Below the pieces are notes generated by a model that was not told the DNA's origin, made no database searches, and saw only the letters and a list, made by a program, of their open reading frames with translations. This document shows, piece by piece, positions 7,239 to 13,401 of a DNA stretch of 13,401 bases. Numbering within the stretch: the stretch's first letter is position 1; every line of letters starts with the position of its first letter. Made by a program: the position numbers and the translations under genes. This DNA is from Pusillimonas sp. UBA6240 (GTDB lineage Bacteria; Pseudomonadota; Gammaproteobacteria; Burkholderiales; Burkholderiaceae_B): assembly GCA_002441445.1 (NCBI GenBank), contig DJWC01000074.1, forward strand, positions 1 through 13,401, written 5' to 3'.

Positions 7239-8141
7239 ATGGCGCTCATCCTGACATGCCGGATCGCATTGCCCGCCGGTTTTCGGCCGCGGGACATCCT
7301 CGCCTTCCATAGCCGCGACACGCAGGCGCTATCCGAAAGCACGACGCCGGCTTCATTTCGCAAAGGAATGATCTGGGACGGATCGCCCGCCTGCCTCAGC
7401 GTGGTCTTCAAGCGAGGCGGGGCGCAAGCCGAACTGGCGGTCGACGGCGATCCGTCCGCGGACAGCCAAGCCAGATTCAAGGCCATGGCCAGCCGCATGC
7501 TGGGACTGGCGAACGAGGTCGAAGCCTTCGAGCGCCAATACCGCGAACATCCTGTGATCGGCCGCTTGATCGCCGGTCAAGCAGGCTTGCGGGTGCCCGT
7601 GGCCGCCACGCCTTTCGAGGCCCTGACCTGGGCGGTCACCGGTCAGCAAGTCAGCGTGGCCGCCGCGGTATCCATACGTCGCAGATTGATACTGGCCCTG
7701 GGCAGGCGCCATTCGGGCGGCCTGTTGTGCTATCCCGATCCGGGGCAGATCGCCGCGCAGACGCCGGAAACCCTGCGCCAGGCGGGATACTCCAGGGCGA
7801 AAGCCGATACCTTGCTGAATCTGGCGCGCATGATCGCGGGCGGGCAATTGCCGCTGGACGCCTGGGTGGAGGCAGTGCCCGTGGAGGACATCCGCCGCTG
7901 TTTGCTGGACGTGCGCGGGGTGGGGCCCTGGACGGTCGATTACACCCTGCTGCGCGGCTTCGGCTGGTTGGATGGCTCCCTGCATGGCGACGTGGCCGTG
8001 CGGCGCGGCATACAGGCCTTGACTGGCGCGCCGGAAAAAATCAGCGAAAAACAGGCCGAGGCCTGGCTGGCGGAGTTTTCCCCCTGGCGCGCCCAGCTCG
8101 CCGCGCACCTTTGGGCGTCCCTGTCCAGCGCCGCCTACTAA
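7239..8141 (+). CDS. alkA: DNA-3-methyladenine glycosylase II (AlkA type)
   Basis: The 300-residue product is a base-excision repair glycosylase of the HhH-GPD superfamily that cleaves the glycosidic bond of alkylated purines. The N-terminal AlkA-type domain covers roughly residues 1-110. The block ALTWAVTGQQVSVAAAVSIR follows. The helix-hairpin-helix is VRGVGPWTVDY (225-235), and D251 in HGDVAVRRG aligns with the catalytic Asp238 of E. coli AlkA. Length agrees with the family (E. coli AlkA is 282 residues). No Ada-type methyl-acceptor domain is fused. ATG 7239 is chosen because the upstream ATG 7191 overlaps the glycosyltransferase and adds no conserved sequence; its ribosome-binding site is poor. 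It sits ten bases after the sugar cluster and may be cotranscribed with it. The next gene converges from the other strand. Confidence 0.93.
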   Translation: MALILTCRIALPAGFRPRDILAFHSRDTQALSESTTPASFRKGMIWDGSPACLSVVFKRGGAQAELAVDGDPSADSQARFKAMASRMLGLANEVEAFERQYREHPVIGRLIAGQAGLRVPVAATPFEALTWAVTGQQVSVAAAVSIRRRLILALGRRHSGGLLCYPDPGQIAAQTPETLRQAGYSRAKADTLLNLARMIAGGQLPLDAWVEAVPVEDIRRCLLDVRGVGPWTVDYTLLRGFGWLDGSLHGDVAVRRGIQALTGAPEKISEKQAEAWLAEFSPWRAQLAAHLWASLSSAAY

Positions 8142-8258
8142 TGCCGCGGCCTATCCGCCGCGCCGGACTGTGCTGCGGCTTTCCGCGCTGAAACCTGCTG
8201 TGGTCCGCCGAGCCGTAATATGCCGCAGCCTATTCATTTGATATATATCTTCCCGTAT

Positions 8259-8274
8259 CGGCGACGGCTCGCCG
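8259..8274. terminator. Small GC hairpin between converging genes
   Basis: CGGCGA (8259-8264) and TCGCCG (8269-8274) form a six-base-pair stem with a CGGC loop, three bases beyond the stop of the minus-strand YkgJ-type gene and 118 bases after the alkA stop. Neither strand has a proper T-run after the stem, so an intrinsic terminator is only a weak possibility. The rest of 8142-8276 holds no gene I can support. Confidence 0.2.
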
Positions 8275-8276
8275 CT

Positions 8277-8612
8277 TTAGCGGTCCGCGTTCCGGCCGTT
8301 CGCGGCCCGACCATTCGCGGCCCGGTCATTCGCGGCCCGGCCGTTCGTGGCCCGGTCATTTGGCGCGGTGAGTTCTTCCAAATGTCCCAGCCAGCGCAGG
8401 GCATGCTCACGGCTGTTCCCGCACATGCCGGGTTCGGCTTGCAGGGATGAACACACGGCCGGCCGTTCAGGGCGGCCGAATATCCGGCAGCGGCCGTTTT
8501 CGTCCAATTGGATGCAGGCCACCCCGGCGGGCTTGCCAAAAGGCATGCCCGGAATGGGACTGGATATGGATGGCGCGATGCAGCAGGCGCCGCAGCCCGG
8601 ACGGCATCGCAT
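8277..8612 (-). CDS. YkgJ-type cysteine cluster protein with repeat-built tail
   Basis: The 111-residue product has eight cysteines: C3, C7, C10, C11, C33, C42, C54 and C64. The pattern MRCRPGCGACC, SSPIPGMPFGKPAGV, CRIFGRPERPAVC and MCG is that of the YkgJ/UPF0153-type family, small proteins thought to bind zinc or an iron-sulfur cluster; their function is not known. The conserved domain ends near residue 82. The tail, residues 85-111, is made of five-residue units N-(D/G)-R-A-(A/T) encoded by a 15-bp tandem repeat, and should be disordered and positively charged. The start ATG is the last possible one before the conserved CxxxCxxCC and is 12 bases after the upstream YdcF-type stop, so it is probably the last gene of a minus-strand operon. 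A strong ribosome-binding site is not evident. Family call good; role unknown. Confidence 0.85.
   Translation of the reverse strand: MRCRPGCGACCIAPSISSPIPGMPFGKPAGVACIQLDENGRCRIFGRPERPAVCSSLQAEPGMCGNSREHALRWLGHLEELTAPNDRATNGRAANDRAANGRAANGRNADR
8299..8358. repeat. Imperfect 15-bp tandem repeat, four units
   Basis: Four consecutive 15-base units begin at 8299, 8314, 8329 and 8344, each of the form TTCGCGGCCCGRYCR with one to three differences. A degraded half-unit (TTCCGGCCG, 8290-8298) lies on the left side. The array lies wholly inside the 3' end of the YkgJ-type gene. Because the unit is a multiple of three, gain or loss of copies would lengthen or shorten the protein tail without changing frame. 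The near-identity of the units suggests expansion by replication slippage. Confidence 0.8.
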
Positions 8613-8624
8613 GTTCGTCGCGCC

Positions 8625-9389
8625 CTAGATCCAGCCCCGGATCCAGTACACCAGCAGGCCTACGTATTCCTTGACGATGGACCGGCTGGCGCTGAGCGCA
8701 CGCATGCTGGGCTGCCAGAACGAGAACCCCGGATCGCTGGGCACCACGATTTGCGGCGGCGAGGGCGAGGCCACGGCCAGGATGCCCTGCTTGCGGAATA
8801 CCGCCATGGCGCGCGGCATATGCAGCGCGGAAGTCACCAGCAGGACCCGTTCGATATTGCGCTGCTTCAAGACCTCGGTAGTGTACAGGGCGTTTTCATG
8901 CGTCGTAAAGCTGCGGCTTTCCAGCAGCATCGCCTCGGGCGGGATATTCTGCTGCTTCAGGTCGTTGGCCATGACCTGGGCCTCGCTGACCGTGCCTTCC
9001 AGGGCGGCACCCGACACCACGATCAAAGGCGCGCGCTGCGCCTTGTACAGCAGGGCGGCCGTGTCCACCCGCGACAGGGCGGTGGCGCTGTTGTAGGGTT
9101 CGAACCAGTTGCGCCGGCCGTTGGCCGTGCTGCCGCCGAGCACCACGATGGCCTGCGCCTCGGGCAGCTCCGCCGGCGTTCGATAAGGGTAAAGCTGCTC
9201 CAGCCTGCCCCCGGCCCACAGCGACGAGGCGGGCAGCGACCAGAACAGCGCCCAGCCCAGGCCGGTCGCCGCAACCAGAAAGGCCGTGCGCCGCCAACGC
9301 ACGATGAACAGCACTGCGCCCATCAGCAGTAGGGCAATGCATAAGTTCAGCGGTATCACCAAATTTGTCAAAAAGCTCGAAAGAGTCAT
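8625..9389 (-). CDS. YdcF/ElyC-like DUF218 inner-membrane protein
   Basis: The 254-residue product has two N-terminal membrane segments (about residues 8-30 and 35-58) followed by a DUF218 domain. The domain is marked by AQAIVVLGGSTANG, APLIVVSGAALEGT with SEAQVM, LLESRSFTTHENALYT and VLLVTSALHMPRAMAVFRKQG. Size and topology are those of E. coli ElyC, which affects peptidoglycan/undecaprenyl-lipid metabolism, more than of the shorter soluble YdcF; the biochemical activity of the family is not settled. The DUF218 domain should face the periplasm if the ElyC topology holds. The start ATG is three bases after the stop of the heptosyltransferase gene, implying cotranscription, and it precedes the YkgJ-type gene by 12 bases. 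Link to LPS or carrier-lipid handling is inferred from that position only. Confidence 0.88.
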   Translation of the reverse strand: MTLSSFLTNLVIPLNLCIALLLMGAVLFIVRWRRTAFLVAATGLGWALFWSLPASSLWAGGRLEQLYPYRTPAELPEAQAIVVLGGSTANGRRNWFEPYNSATALSRVDTAALLYKAQRAPLIVVSGAALEGTVSEAQVMANDLKQQNIPPEAMLLESRSFTTHENALYTTEVLKQRNIERVLLVTSALHMPRAMAVFRKQGILAVASPSPPQIVVPSDPGFSFWQPSMRALSASRSIVKEYVGLLVYWIRGWI

Positions 9390-9392
9390 TCG

Positions 9393-10364
9393 CTACCGTT
9401 CAAGTTTTTCAGGCAGGAGGGCGAGAACCCGCTGCTCGGTTTCCTCCAGCGTGGGCCAGGCGTGGGCCGCGCCCAGGCATACGGCGCGGTCCGACCAGGG
9501 ACCGGTGCGTTCGGGCTGGGTGACGCCGAACAAGGTAAGCTGCCGAGCGCCGGCAGCCGCGGCAAGGTGCGATACGCCTGAATCATTGCATACCACCAGC
9601 GAGGCAAGTTGGGTGAGTGTAGCAAACGCTCCGAGCTTGACGGGCGGCAGGCAGAGCGCGGTGGGGGCATTGCGCCGGGCGGCCTCGGCTTCAGCCGGCG
9701 GCGGGCACATGGCCACGGTATGGCCCTGTTCCTGCAGCCGGCGGGTCAGGGCATCGTAGTGCGGCCAGACCTTGACTTTGCCGCGGTGCAGGCCGGTGGC
9801 GGTGGGGGCGATCAGGATGAAGTCGTCTCGATCCAGCCCGGCGTTCCGCAAGGCCTGCATGCCTTCTGAATAATGCCTGTCCGCGAGCCGCAGCTCCAGC
9901 CGCCGCCCCGCGGGCAGCGGCCGCGCCGGAAGATTCCAGCGCTTGAGGGCCTGGGTGGTGATGTAATACCAGGACTCCACCGCGTGCAATGCGGCGGCGG
10001 GCTTGTTGACCGGCCAGCGCAGGATCAGGCTGCGGCCGTCATCCCGGTAGCCCGCGCTGGGGATGCCGGCGAACTTGAAGACCATGGCGCTGGATAGGGA
10101 ATCGGGCAGCAGCAGGCCCCGCGGGTGGGCGTGCTGGGCTCTTTTCCTGTGCGCATGGACGGCTGCGCGGTCGGCCCGCCATTGGCCTTTCATTTCAACG
10201 AAGCCCGCCAGCTTGTATTCCGCCAGCAGATCCCTGGCCCACGGCCGCGCGCACACGACGACCGGCAGTTGCGTATCCAGCAGCGCGTGCAGGCTGGGCA
10301 GGCTCATGCAGACGTCGCCTATCCAGTTCGGCAGGCGCACATAAATGGCGGAAAGCGTAGTCAT
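9393..10364 (-). CDS. Glycosyltransferase family 9, WaaF-like LPS heptosyltransferase
   Basis: The 323-residue product belongs to the ADP-heptose:LPS heptosyltransferase family. VRLPNWIGDVCMSLPSLHAL matches the WaaF/WaaC N-terminal strand-loop; D17 sits where the catalytic-base aspartate of WaaC (Asp13) is found. LLLPDSLSSAMVFKFAGIP resembles the WaaF segment LPNSFKSALVPLFAGIP closely. The donor domain has KVWPHYDALTRRL and NDSGVSHLAAA (from N260), then LFGVTQPERTGPW. No signal peptide or membrane anchor is present, so it acts at the cytoplasmic face. The WaaF-like features suggest transfer of a heptose, perhaps heptose II or a later one; other GT9 enzymes use other sugars, so I give no symbol. 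It is the first gene of the minus-strand unit and is divergent from msbA, which transports the finished product. Confidence 0.88.
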   Translation of the reverse strand: MTTLSAIYVRLPNWIGDVCMSLPSLHALLDTQLPVVVCARPWARDLLAEYKLAGFVEMKGQWRADRAAVHAHRKRAQHAHPRGLLLPDSLSSAMVFKFAGIPSAGYRDDGRSLILRWPVNKPAAALHAVESWYYITTQALKRWNLPARPLPAGRRLELRLADRHYSEGMQALRNAGLDRDDFILIAPTATGLHRGKVKVWPHYDALTRRLQEQGHTVAMCPPPAEAEAARRNAPTALCLPPVKLGAFATLTQLASLVVCNDSGVSHLAAAAGARQLTLFGVTQPERTGPWSDRAVCLGAAHAWPTLEETEQRVLALLPEKLER

Positions 10365-10467
10365 GAATAATCGCTGCGGGCGGGAGCGTTATGATGGCGG
10401 ATATCCAACTGAACGCCTGCCTAAGGAACGTTAAAATGGTCGATCCATTAGTATATAAGCGAGTTTA
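10365..10467. promoter_or_regulatory. Divergent promoter region between the GT9 gene and msbA
   Basis: This 103-base gap must supply promoters for both directions and is less GC-rich than its surroundings. On the plus strand TAAAAT at 10432-10437 (five of six to TATAAT) has CTGAAC at 10409-10414, 17 bases upstream, as a weak -35 candidate. A second possible -10, TATAAG, lies at 10454-10459 and would put the start almost on the msbA start codon. AAGGA at 10423-10427 is a good Shine-Dalgarno sequence for ATG 10436. For the minus strand no clear promoter or ribosome-binding site is visible. Confidence 0.4.
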
Positions 10468-10474
10468 TTGTTGA
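10436..10474 (+). other. Possible 12-codon leader ORF overlapping the msbA start
   Basis: ATG 10436 opens a frame reading MVDPLVYKRVYC and ending at TGA 10472-10474. A good ribosome-binding sequence (AAGGA, 10423-10427, eight bases of spacing) precedes it, better than anything before the TTG codons of msbA. Its stop overlaps the second msbA TTG as TTGA, which would allow ribosomes to restart. It is in a different frame from msbA, so it might instead mark a one-base difference that removed an ATG start from msbA. If transcription starts downstream of TAAAAT at 10432, the leader would not be translated at all. Confidence 0.3.
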
Positions 10475-12249
10475 AGTCAGCCAGCGAAGCCGCAACGCCG
10501 CGTTCCGCGCCCGCACGATTCGAGCTGTGGCGCCGGATCTACAGCCGGCTGGGCGCCTACTGGAAGACGGTCATATTGGCTGTCGCCCTGGTCAGCGTGG
10601 CGGCCGCCACCCAGCCCACCCTGGCGATCATCATGAAACCCCTGCTGGACGACGGGTTCTCCGGGGGCAAACCATCTTATGTCTGGTCCATTCCCCTGGC
10701 GGTCGTCGGGCTGATGCTGTTGCGCGGCTTGTGCAGCTACGCCAGTTCCTATCTGCTGGCCTGGGTCGCCAACAACATGCTGCTGGGCCTGCGCAAAGAG
10801 ATGTTCGACCGCCTGCTGGGCCTATCGGATGAAGACTTCAAGCGCGGCGATTCCGGCCGCCTGCTGAACCGCTTCACCATCGATGCCGGCACGGTCACCG
10901 GCCTGGCCACCGAAGTCATCACTGTCGTGGTGCGCGAAGCGCTGGTCGTGGTGGCGCTGCTCTGCGTCTTGCTGTACATGTCGTGGCAGCTCACCTTGAT
11001 CGTATTGCTGATGCTGCCGGTTTCAACCGTCATCGCCCGCATTTTCATCAAGCGGCTGGGCCGGATCAACCGCGAGACCATAGGCATGAACGCGGAATTG
11101 ACCCGCGTCGTGCGCGAAGGCATAGACGGCCAGCGCGTGATCAAGCTGTTCGACGGCTATGAGCGCGAGTCCGGCCGCTTCAAATATGTCAACGGCCGCT
11201 TGCGGCGCTTCGCCATGCGCGCCGCCAGCGCCGATGCCGCCATGTCCCCGCTCTCGCAGTTTTCCATCGCCTTGTCGGTGGCGGCCGTCATTGCCGTGGC
11301 GCTGTACCAGGCGAACCATCACGGCTTGACGGTAGGCAGCTTCGCCGCCTTCATGGCGGCATTGGGCCAGATCTTCGACCCCATGAAGCGGCTGACCAAT
11401 ATCGCCGGCGCCATGCAGCGCATGCTGGTCTCCGCCGAAAGCGTCTTCACGCTCATCGATCAGCAGCCCGAAGAGGAAACGGGGTCCGGGACGCTGCCTC
11501 AGCCCGTGCAGGGCCGCGTCGAATTCCGCAATATCGTCCATCGGTTTCCGGACGCCAATACCGACACCCTTTCCGATGTGTCTTTCACGGTCGAGCCGGG
11601 GCAGACCGTGGCCCTGGTGGGCCGCTCGGGCAGCGGTAAAACGACTCTGGTCAACATGCTGCCGCGTTTCGTCAAGCCCAACAGCGGCTCCATACTGATA
11701 GACGGCATCGACATCCGCGACCTGAGCCTGCAGGGCCTGCGCTCCCAGTTGTCCCTGGTCAGCCAGGACGTCGTGCTGTTCGAGGGAACCATCGCCGAGA
11801 ACGTCGGCTATGGCGCCTTGCACGAAGCCAGCCAGGAGGAGATCCGCAAGGCGCTGGAGGCGGCGAACCTGCTGGCTTTCGTGGACAGCCTGCCCATGGG
11901 GCTGGATACGCCTGTGGGCGAGAATGCCAGCCAGCTTTCGGGCGGGCAGCGGCAGCGCCTGGCGATCGCGCGCGCCCTGATCAAGAATGCGCCCATACTG
12001 ATCTTGGACGAAGCGACTTCGGCCCTGGACAACGAATCCGAACGGCAGGTGCAGGCGTCCCTGGAACTGCTGATGTCGGGGCGCACCACACTGGTGATCG
12101 CGCATCGCTTGTCCACCGTGCAAAATGCCGACCGCATCGTGGTGCTGGATGCCGGCAAGATAGTCGAGCAGGGCCGCCACGAAGAGCTGCTCGCCACGGA
12201 CGGGCTGTATGCGGCGCTGTATCGCATGCAGTTTCGCGATGACGGATAA
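10468..12249 (+). CDS. msbA: Lipid A export ABC transporter/permease MsbA
   Basis: The 593-residue product is a half-size ABC exporter, fused membrane and ATPase domains, that dimerises to flip lipid A-core across the inner membrane. About six membrane segments lie in residues 33-310. The ATPase domain has Walker A GRSGSGKTT (385-393, K391), Q-loop Q433, signature LSGGQ (490-494), Walker B ILILD with D514 and catalytic E515, and H-loop H546; all key residues are intact. Length agrees with MsbA (582 in E. coli). No ATG is usable: an in-frame stop lies at 10456-10458 and the first in-frame ATG is codon 56, inside the first membrane segment. Start is therefore TTG 10468 or TTG 10471; the latter has better spacing from GCGAG. 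No lpxK follows. Neighbouring glycosyltransferases support the lipid A assignment over other exporters. Confidence 0.95.
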   Translation: MLKSASEAATPRSAPARFELWRRIYSRLGAYWKTVILAVALVSVAAATQPTLAIIMKPLLDDGFSGGKPSYVWSIPLAVVGLMLLRGLCSYASSYLLAWVANNMLLGLRKEMFDRLLGLSDEDFKRGDSGRLLNRFTIDAGTVTGLATEVITVVVREALVVVALLCVLLYMSWQLTLIVLLMLPVSTVIARIFIKRLGRINRETIGMNAELTRVVREGIDGQRVIKLFDGYERESGRFKYVNGRLRRFAMRAASADAAMSPLSQFSIALSVAAVIAVALYQANHHGLTVGSFAAFMAALGQIFDPMKRLTNIAGAMQRMLVSAESVFTLIDQQPEEETGSGTLPQPVQGRVEFRNIVHRFPDANTDTLSDVSFTVEPGQTVALVGRSGSGKTTLVNMLPRFVKPNSGSILIDGIDIRDLSLQGLRSQLSLVSQDVVLFEGTIAENVGYGALHEASQEEIRKALEAANLLAFVDSLPMGLDTPVGENASQLSGGQRQRLAIARALIKNAPILILDEATSALDNESERQVQASLELLMSGRTTLVIAHRLSTVQNADRIVVLDAGKIVEQGRHEELLATDGLYAALYRMQFRDDG

Positions 12250-12337
12250 TGGCGGAATCGCTTATGCAACCGGCGCCGCCCCGGCCGCCCCGTACCGGGT
12301 GCGCGCGGGCTCGCCACTTGAAAAGAGAGTGTGAGGC

Positions 12338-12766
12338 ATGAAAAGAATAGCGCTGCTGATCGCATTGATGGCGCTGTCCGGGTGCGCATCCACGCCGCAG
12401 GGGCTGCGGCTGGGGGACTTGCGCAGCCCTGATTACTTCCGGGGGGAGCGCGGCATACCCATGACTTTCCCCAAGATTCAGATGGCCTTGATCAAGCACC
12501 AGCGCGCCTGCGGCTACGGCCCCGAGTTCACGCTCGACGACCGGGAAACCAGCTACGCGACGATTACATACAAGGCCCCGGGCGACAGCGGCTACGAGCG
12601 TACCGTCATCGCCGATCTGACGCAGTATCAAGGCACGCTCATGGAGGAAGAGCGGAGCAGGGCGAAAATCTATAGCTATTATTCGGACGCCGTCGCCAAA
12701 GAGCGCATAGAACAACTCTTCGCCGCGATCTTCAAGCCGGGGGTCTGCCCCGAAGCGACGCAGTAG
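12338..12766 (+). CDS. Small predicted lipoprotein, function unknown
   Basis: The 142-residue product begins MKRIALLIALMALSGCAS, a short lipoprotein signal peptide with lipobox LSGC and lipidated cysteine at residue 16; mature protein about 127 residues. Residue 17 is alanine, not aspartate, so outer-membrane sorting by Lol is expected. Two further cysteines (C58 in RACGYGPEF and C137 near the C terminus) could form a disulfide in the periplasm. I recognise no domain. AGAGAG/GAGG just before the ATG supply a ribosome-binding site. It lies 88 bases after msbA on the same strand and could be cotranscribed; the gap shows no clear terminator. GATAAT at 12245-12250, over the msbA stop, is a possible but weak -10. 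A role with LPS is only suggested by position. Confidence 0.8.
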   Translation: MKRIALLIALMALSGCASTPQGLRLGDLRSPDYFRGERGIPMTFPKIQMALIKHQRACGYGPEFTLDDRETSYATITYKAPGDSGYERTVIADLTQYQGTLMEEERSRAKIYSYYSDAVAKERIEQLFAAIFKPGVCPEATQ

Positions 12767-12862
12767 CTTCCGGCAGCCAAGAAGGCCAGCCCCATGCCGC
12801 CGAATGCCTTGCGCGGCCATGCTTTTGAACGCATGGCAATTGCGTCGCACCGCAGCCTCATC

Positions 12863-12882
12863 GCGGCGCGACGCCGCGCCGC
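12863..12882. terminator. Perfect 8-bp GC stem-loop between converging genes
   Basis: GCGGCGCG (12863-12870) and CGCGCCGC (12875-12882) form a perfect eight-base-pair stem with the loop ACGC. It lies 96 bases after the lipoprotein stop and 55 bases beyond the rng stop on the other strand, in the 171-base convergent gap, so it could stop or stabilise both transcripts. Neither side has a T-run, so it is not a classical intrinsic terminator. The remaining gap sequence shows no gene I can support. Confidence 0.35.
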
Positions 12883-12937
12883 CGCCGTCGACCCCTCGTC
12901 GCCCGGCGCGGGCGCGCTGAGCGGCTCGGACGATGAT

Positions 12938-13401
12938 CTATACGAGAACGATGTCGTACTGCTCCTGGGAATACTGGCTTTCCACCTCCAGTGAAATGGG
13001 CTTGCCTATGAAGTCCCCCAGCATCGCAAGGTGGGCGCTTTCCTCTTCGAGGAACAGGTCGACGATGGCCTGCGACGCCAGAATACGGAATTCCTTGGGA
13101 TTGAACTGCCGCGATTCGCGCAGTATTTCGCGCAGTATTTCATAACACAGCGTGCGCGCCGTGCGCACATTGCCGCGCGCCTGGCAGGTAGGGCAGGGTT
13201 CGCATAGCTGATGGGCCAGCGAGTCGCGCGTGCGTTTGCGTGTCATCTCCACCAGACCCAACTGGCTGAAACCGCTGACAGTCATGCGCGTGCGGTCCTT
13301 GCTCAAGGCCTTGTTCAGCTCGGCCAGCACCGAGGCGCGGTGCTCCGGATCGTCCATGTCGATGAAATCCAGGATGATGATGCCGCCCAGGTTGCGCAGC
13401 C
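12938..13401 (-). CDS. rng: Ribonuclease G, C-terminal part (5' end outside window)
   Basis: This is the C-terminal part of the RNase E/G family endoribonuclease that matures the 16S rRNA 5' end and decays some mRNAs; 153 complete codons lie in the window. The frame enters as LRNLGGIIILDFIDMDDPEHR, part of the DNase I-like catalytic domain, including the aspartates that bind magnesium in this family. ALSKDRTRMTVSGFSQLGLVEMTRKR tracks E. coli RNase G closely across two segments. CPTCQARG is the zinc-link motif that joins protomers. The chain ends about 80 residues after that motif, with ESQYSQEQYDIVLV, as in RNase G and unlike RNase E, which has a long disordered tail. The ATG at 13357 is internal, not the start. 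The stop is TAG at 12938-12940. It converges with the lipoprotein gene. Confidence 0.95.
   Translation of the reverse strand, partial: LRNLGGIIILDFIDMDDPEHRASVLAELNKALSKDRTRMTVSGFSQLGLVEMTRKRTRDSLAHQLCEPCPTCQARGNVRTARTLCYEILREILRESRQFNPKEFRILASQAIVDLFLEEESAHLAMLGDFIGKPISLEVESQYSQEQYDIVLV

Noticed and set aside
6020..7498. 492-residue open frame on the minus strand opposite the last GT4 and alkA
   Set aside because: It is an antisense shadow with biased composition, spanning two real genes with intact catalytic motifs.
8240..8249. Palindrome GATATATATC as an operator
   Set aside because: It is a short alternating AT palindrome between converging genes, away from any start; no promoter surrounds it.
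11023..12180. 385-residue open frame on the minus strand opposite msbA
   Set aside because: It is antisense to the complete ABC domain and shows no recognisable motif.
12767..12937. Short plus-strand open frames in the gap after the lipoprotein gene
   Set aside because: They are Arg/Ala-rich, lack ribosome-binding sites and run into the antisense of rng.
1..13401. Mobile elements, tRNA/rRNA genes, CRISPR arrays, phage or toxin-antitoxin systems
   Set aside because: I found no transposase, terminal inverted repeats, tRNA-like cloverleaf with CCA, or spaced identical repeats; the only tandem repeat is the short one inside the YkgJ-type gene.

Overview
The window is GC-rich, tightly packed betaproteobacterial chromosome. 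The protein sequences and gene choice (dnaE followed by sugar-transfer genes, a WaaF-like heptosyltransferase divergent from msbA, and rng) suggest the Alcaligenaceae, the Bordetella/Achromobacter/Pusillimonas group. That placement is inferred from protein resemblance, not from a search. I see no tRNA, rRNA, insertion sequence, phage gene or CRISPR array, so this reads as core chromosome.

Layout. (1) Positions 1-8141, plus strand: the 3' end of dnaE, then a run of six sugar-handling genes (GT4, NodB-type deacetylase, GT2 of the WaaE type, GT4, second NodB-type deacetylase, GT4), then alkA. The first four genes are joined by ATGA stop/start overlaps. A 39-nt gap with an AT-rich edge precedes the second GT4, and a consensus TATAAT lies just before the second deacetylase. 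(2) Positions 8277-10364, minus strand: a three-gene unit read from right to left, with a WaaF-like GT9 heptosyltransferase, an ElyC/YdcF-like DUF218 membrane protein and a small YkgJ-type cysteine-cluster protein whose tail is built from a 15-bp tandem repeat. (3) Positions 10468-12766, plus strand: msbA, divergent from the GT9 gene and starting at TTG behind a possible 12-codon leader ORF, then a small lipoprotein gene. (4) Positions 12938-13401, minus strand: the 3' end of rng (RNase G), convergent with the lipoprotein gene.

How they work together. Four cytoplasmic glycosyltransferases, two deacetylases without export signals, a heptosyltransferase and the MsbA flippase form a lipopolysaccharide/lipooligosaccharide core assembly region: sugars are added to the lipid A-Kdo acceptor on the inner face of the inner membrane, some N-acetyl groups are probably removed to leave free amino sugars, and MsbA flips the product. 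From memory, a four-gene Bordetella pertussis cluster with glycosyltransferases and a deacetylase is known to build the core oligosaccharide; this region looks like a relative with extra members. No wholly new system is evident. The most unusual points are the paired deacetylases, the apparently leaderless second deacetylase, the msbA start region and the repeat-built tail of the YkgJ-type protein.
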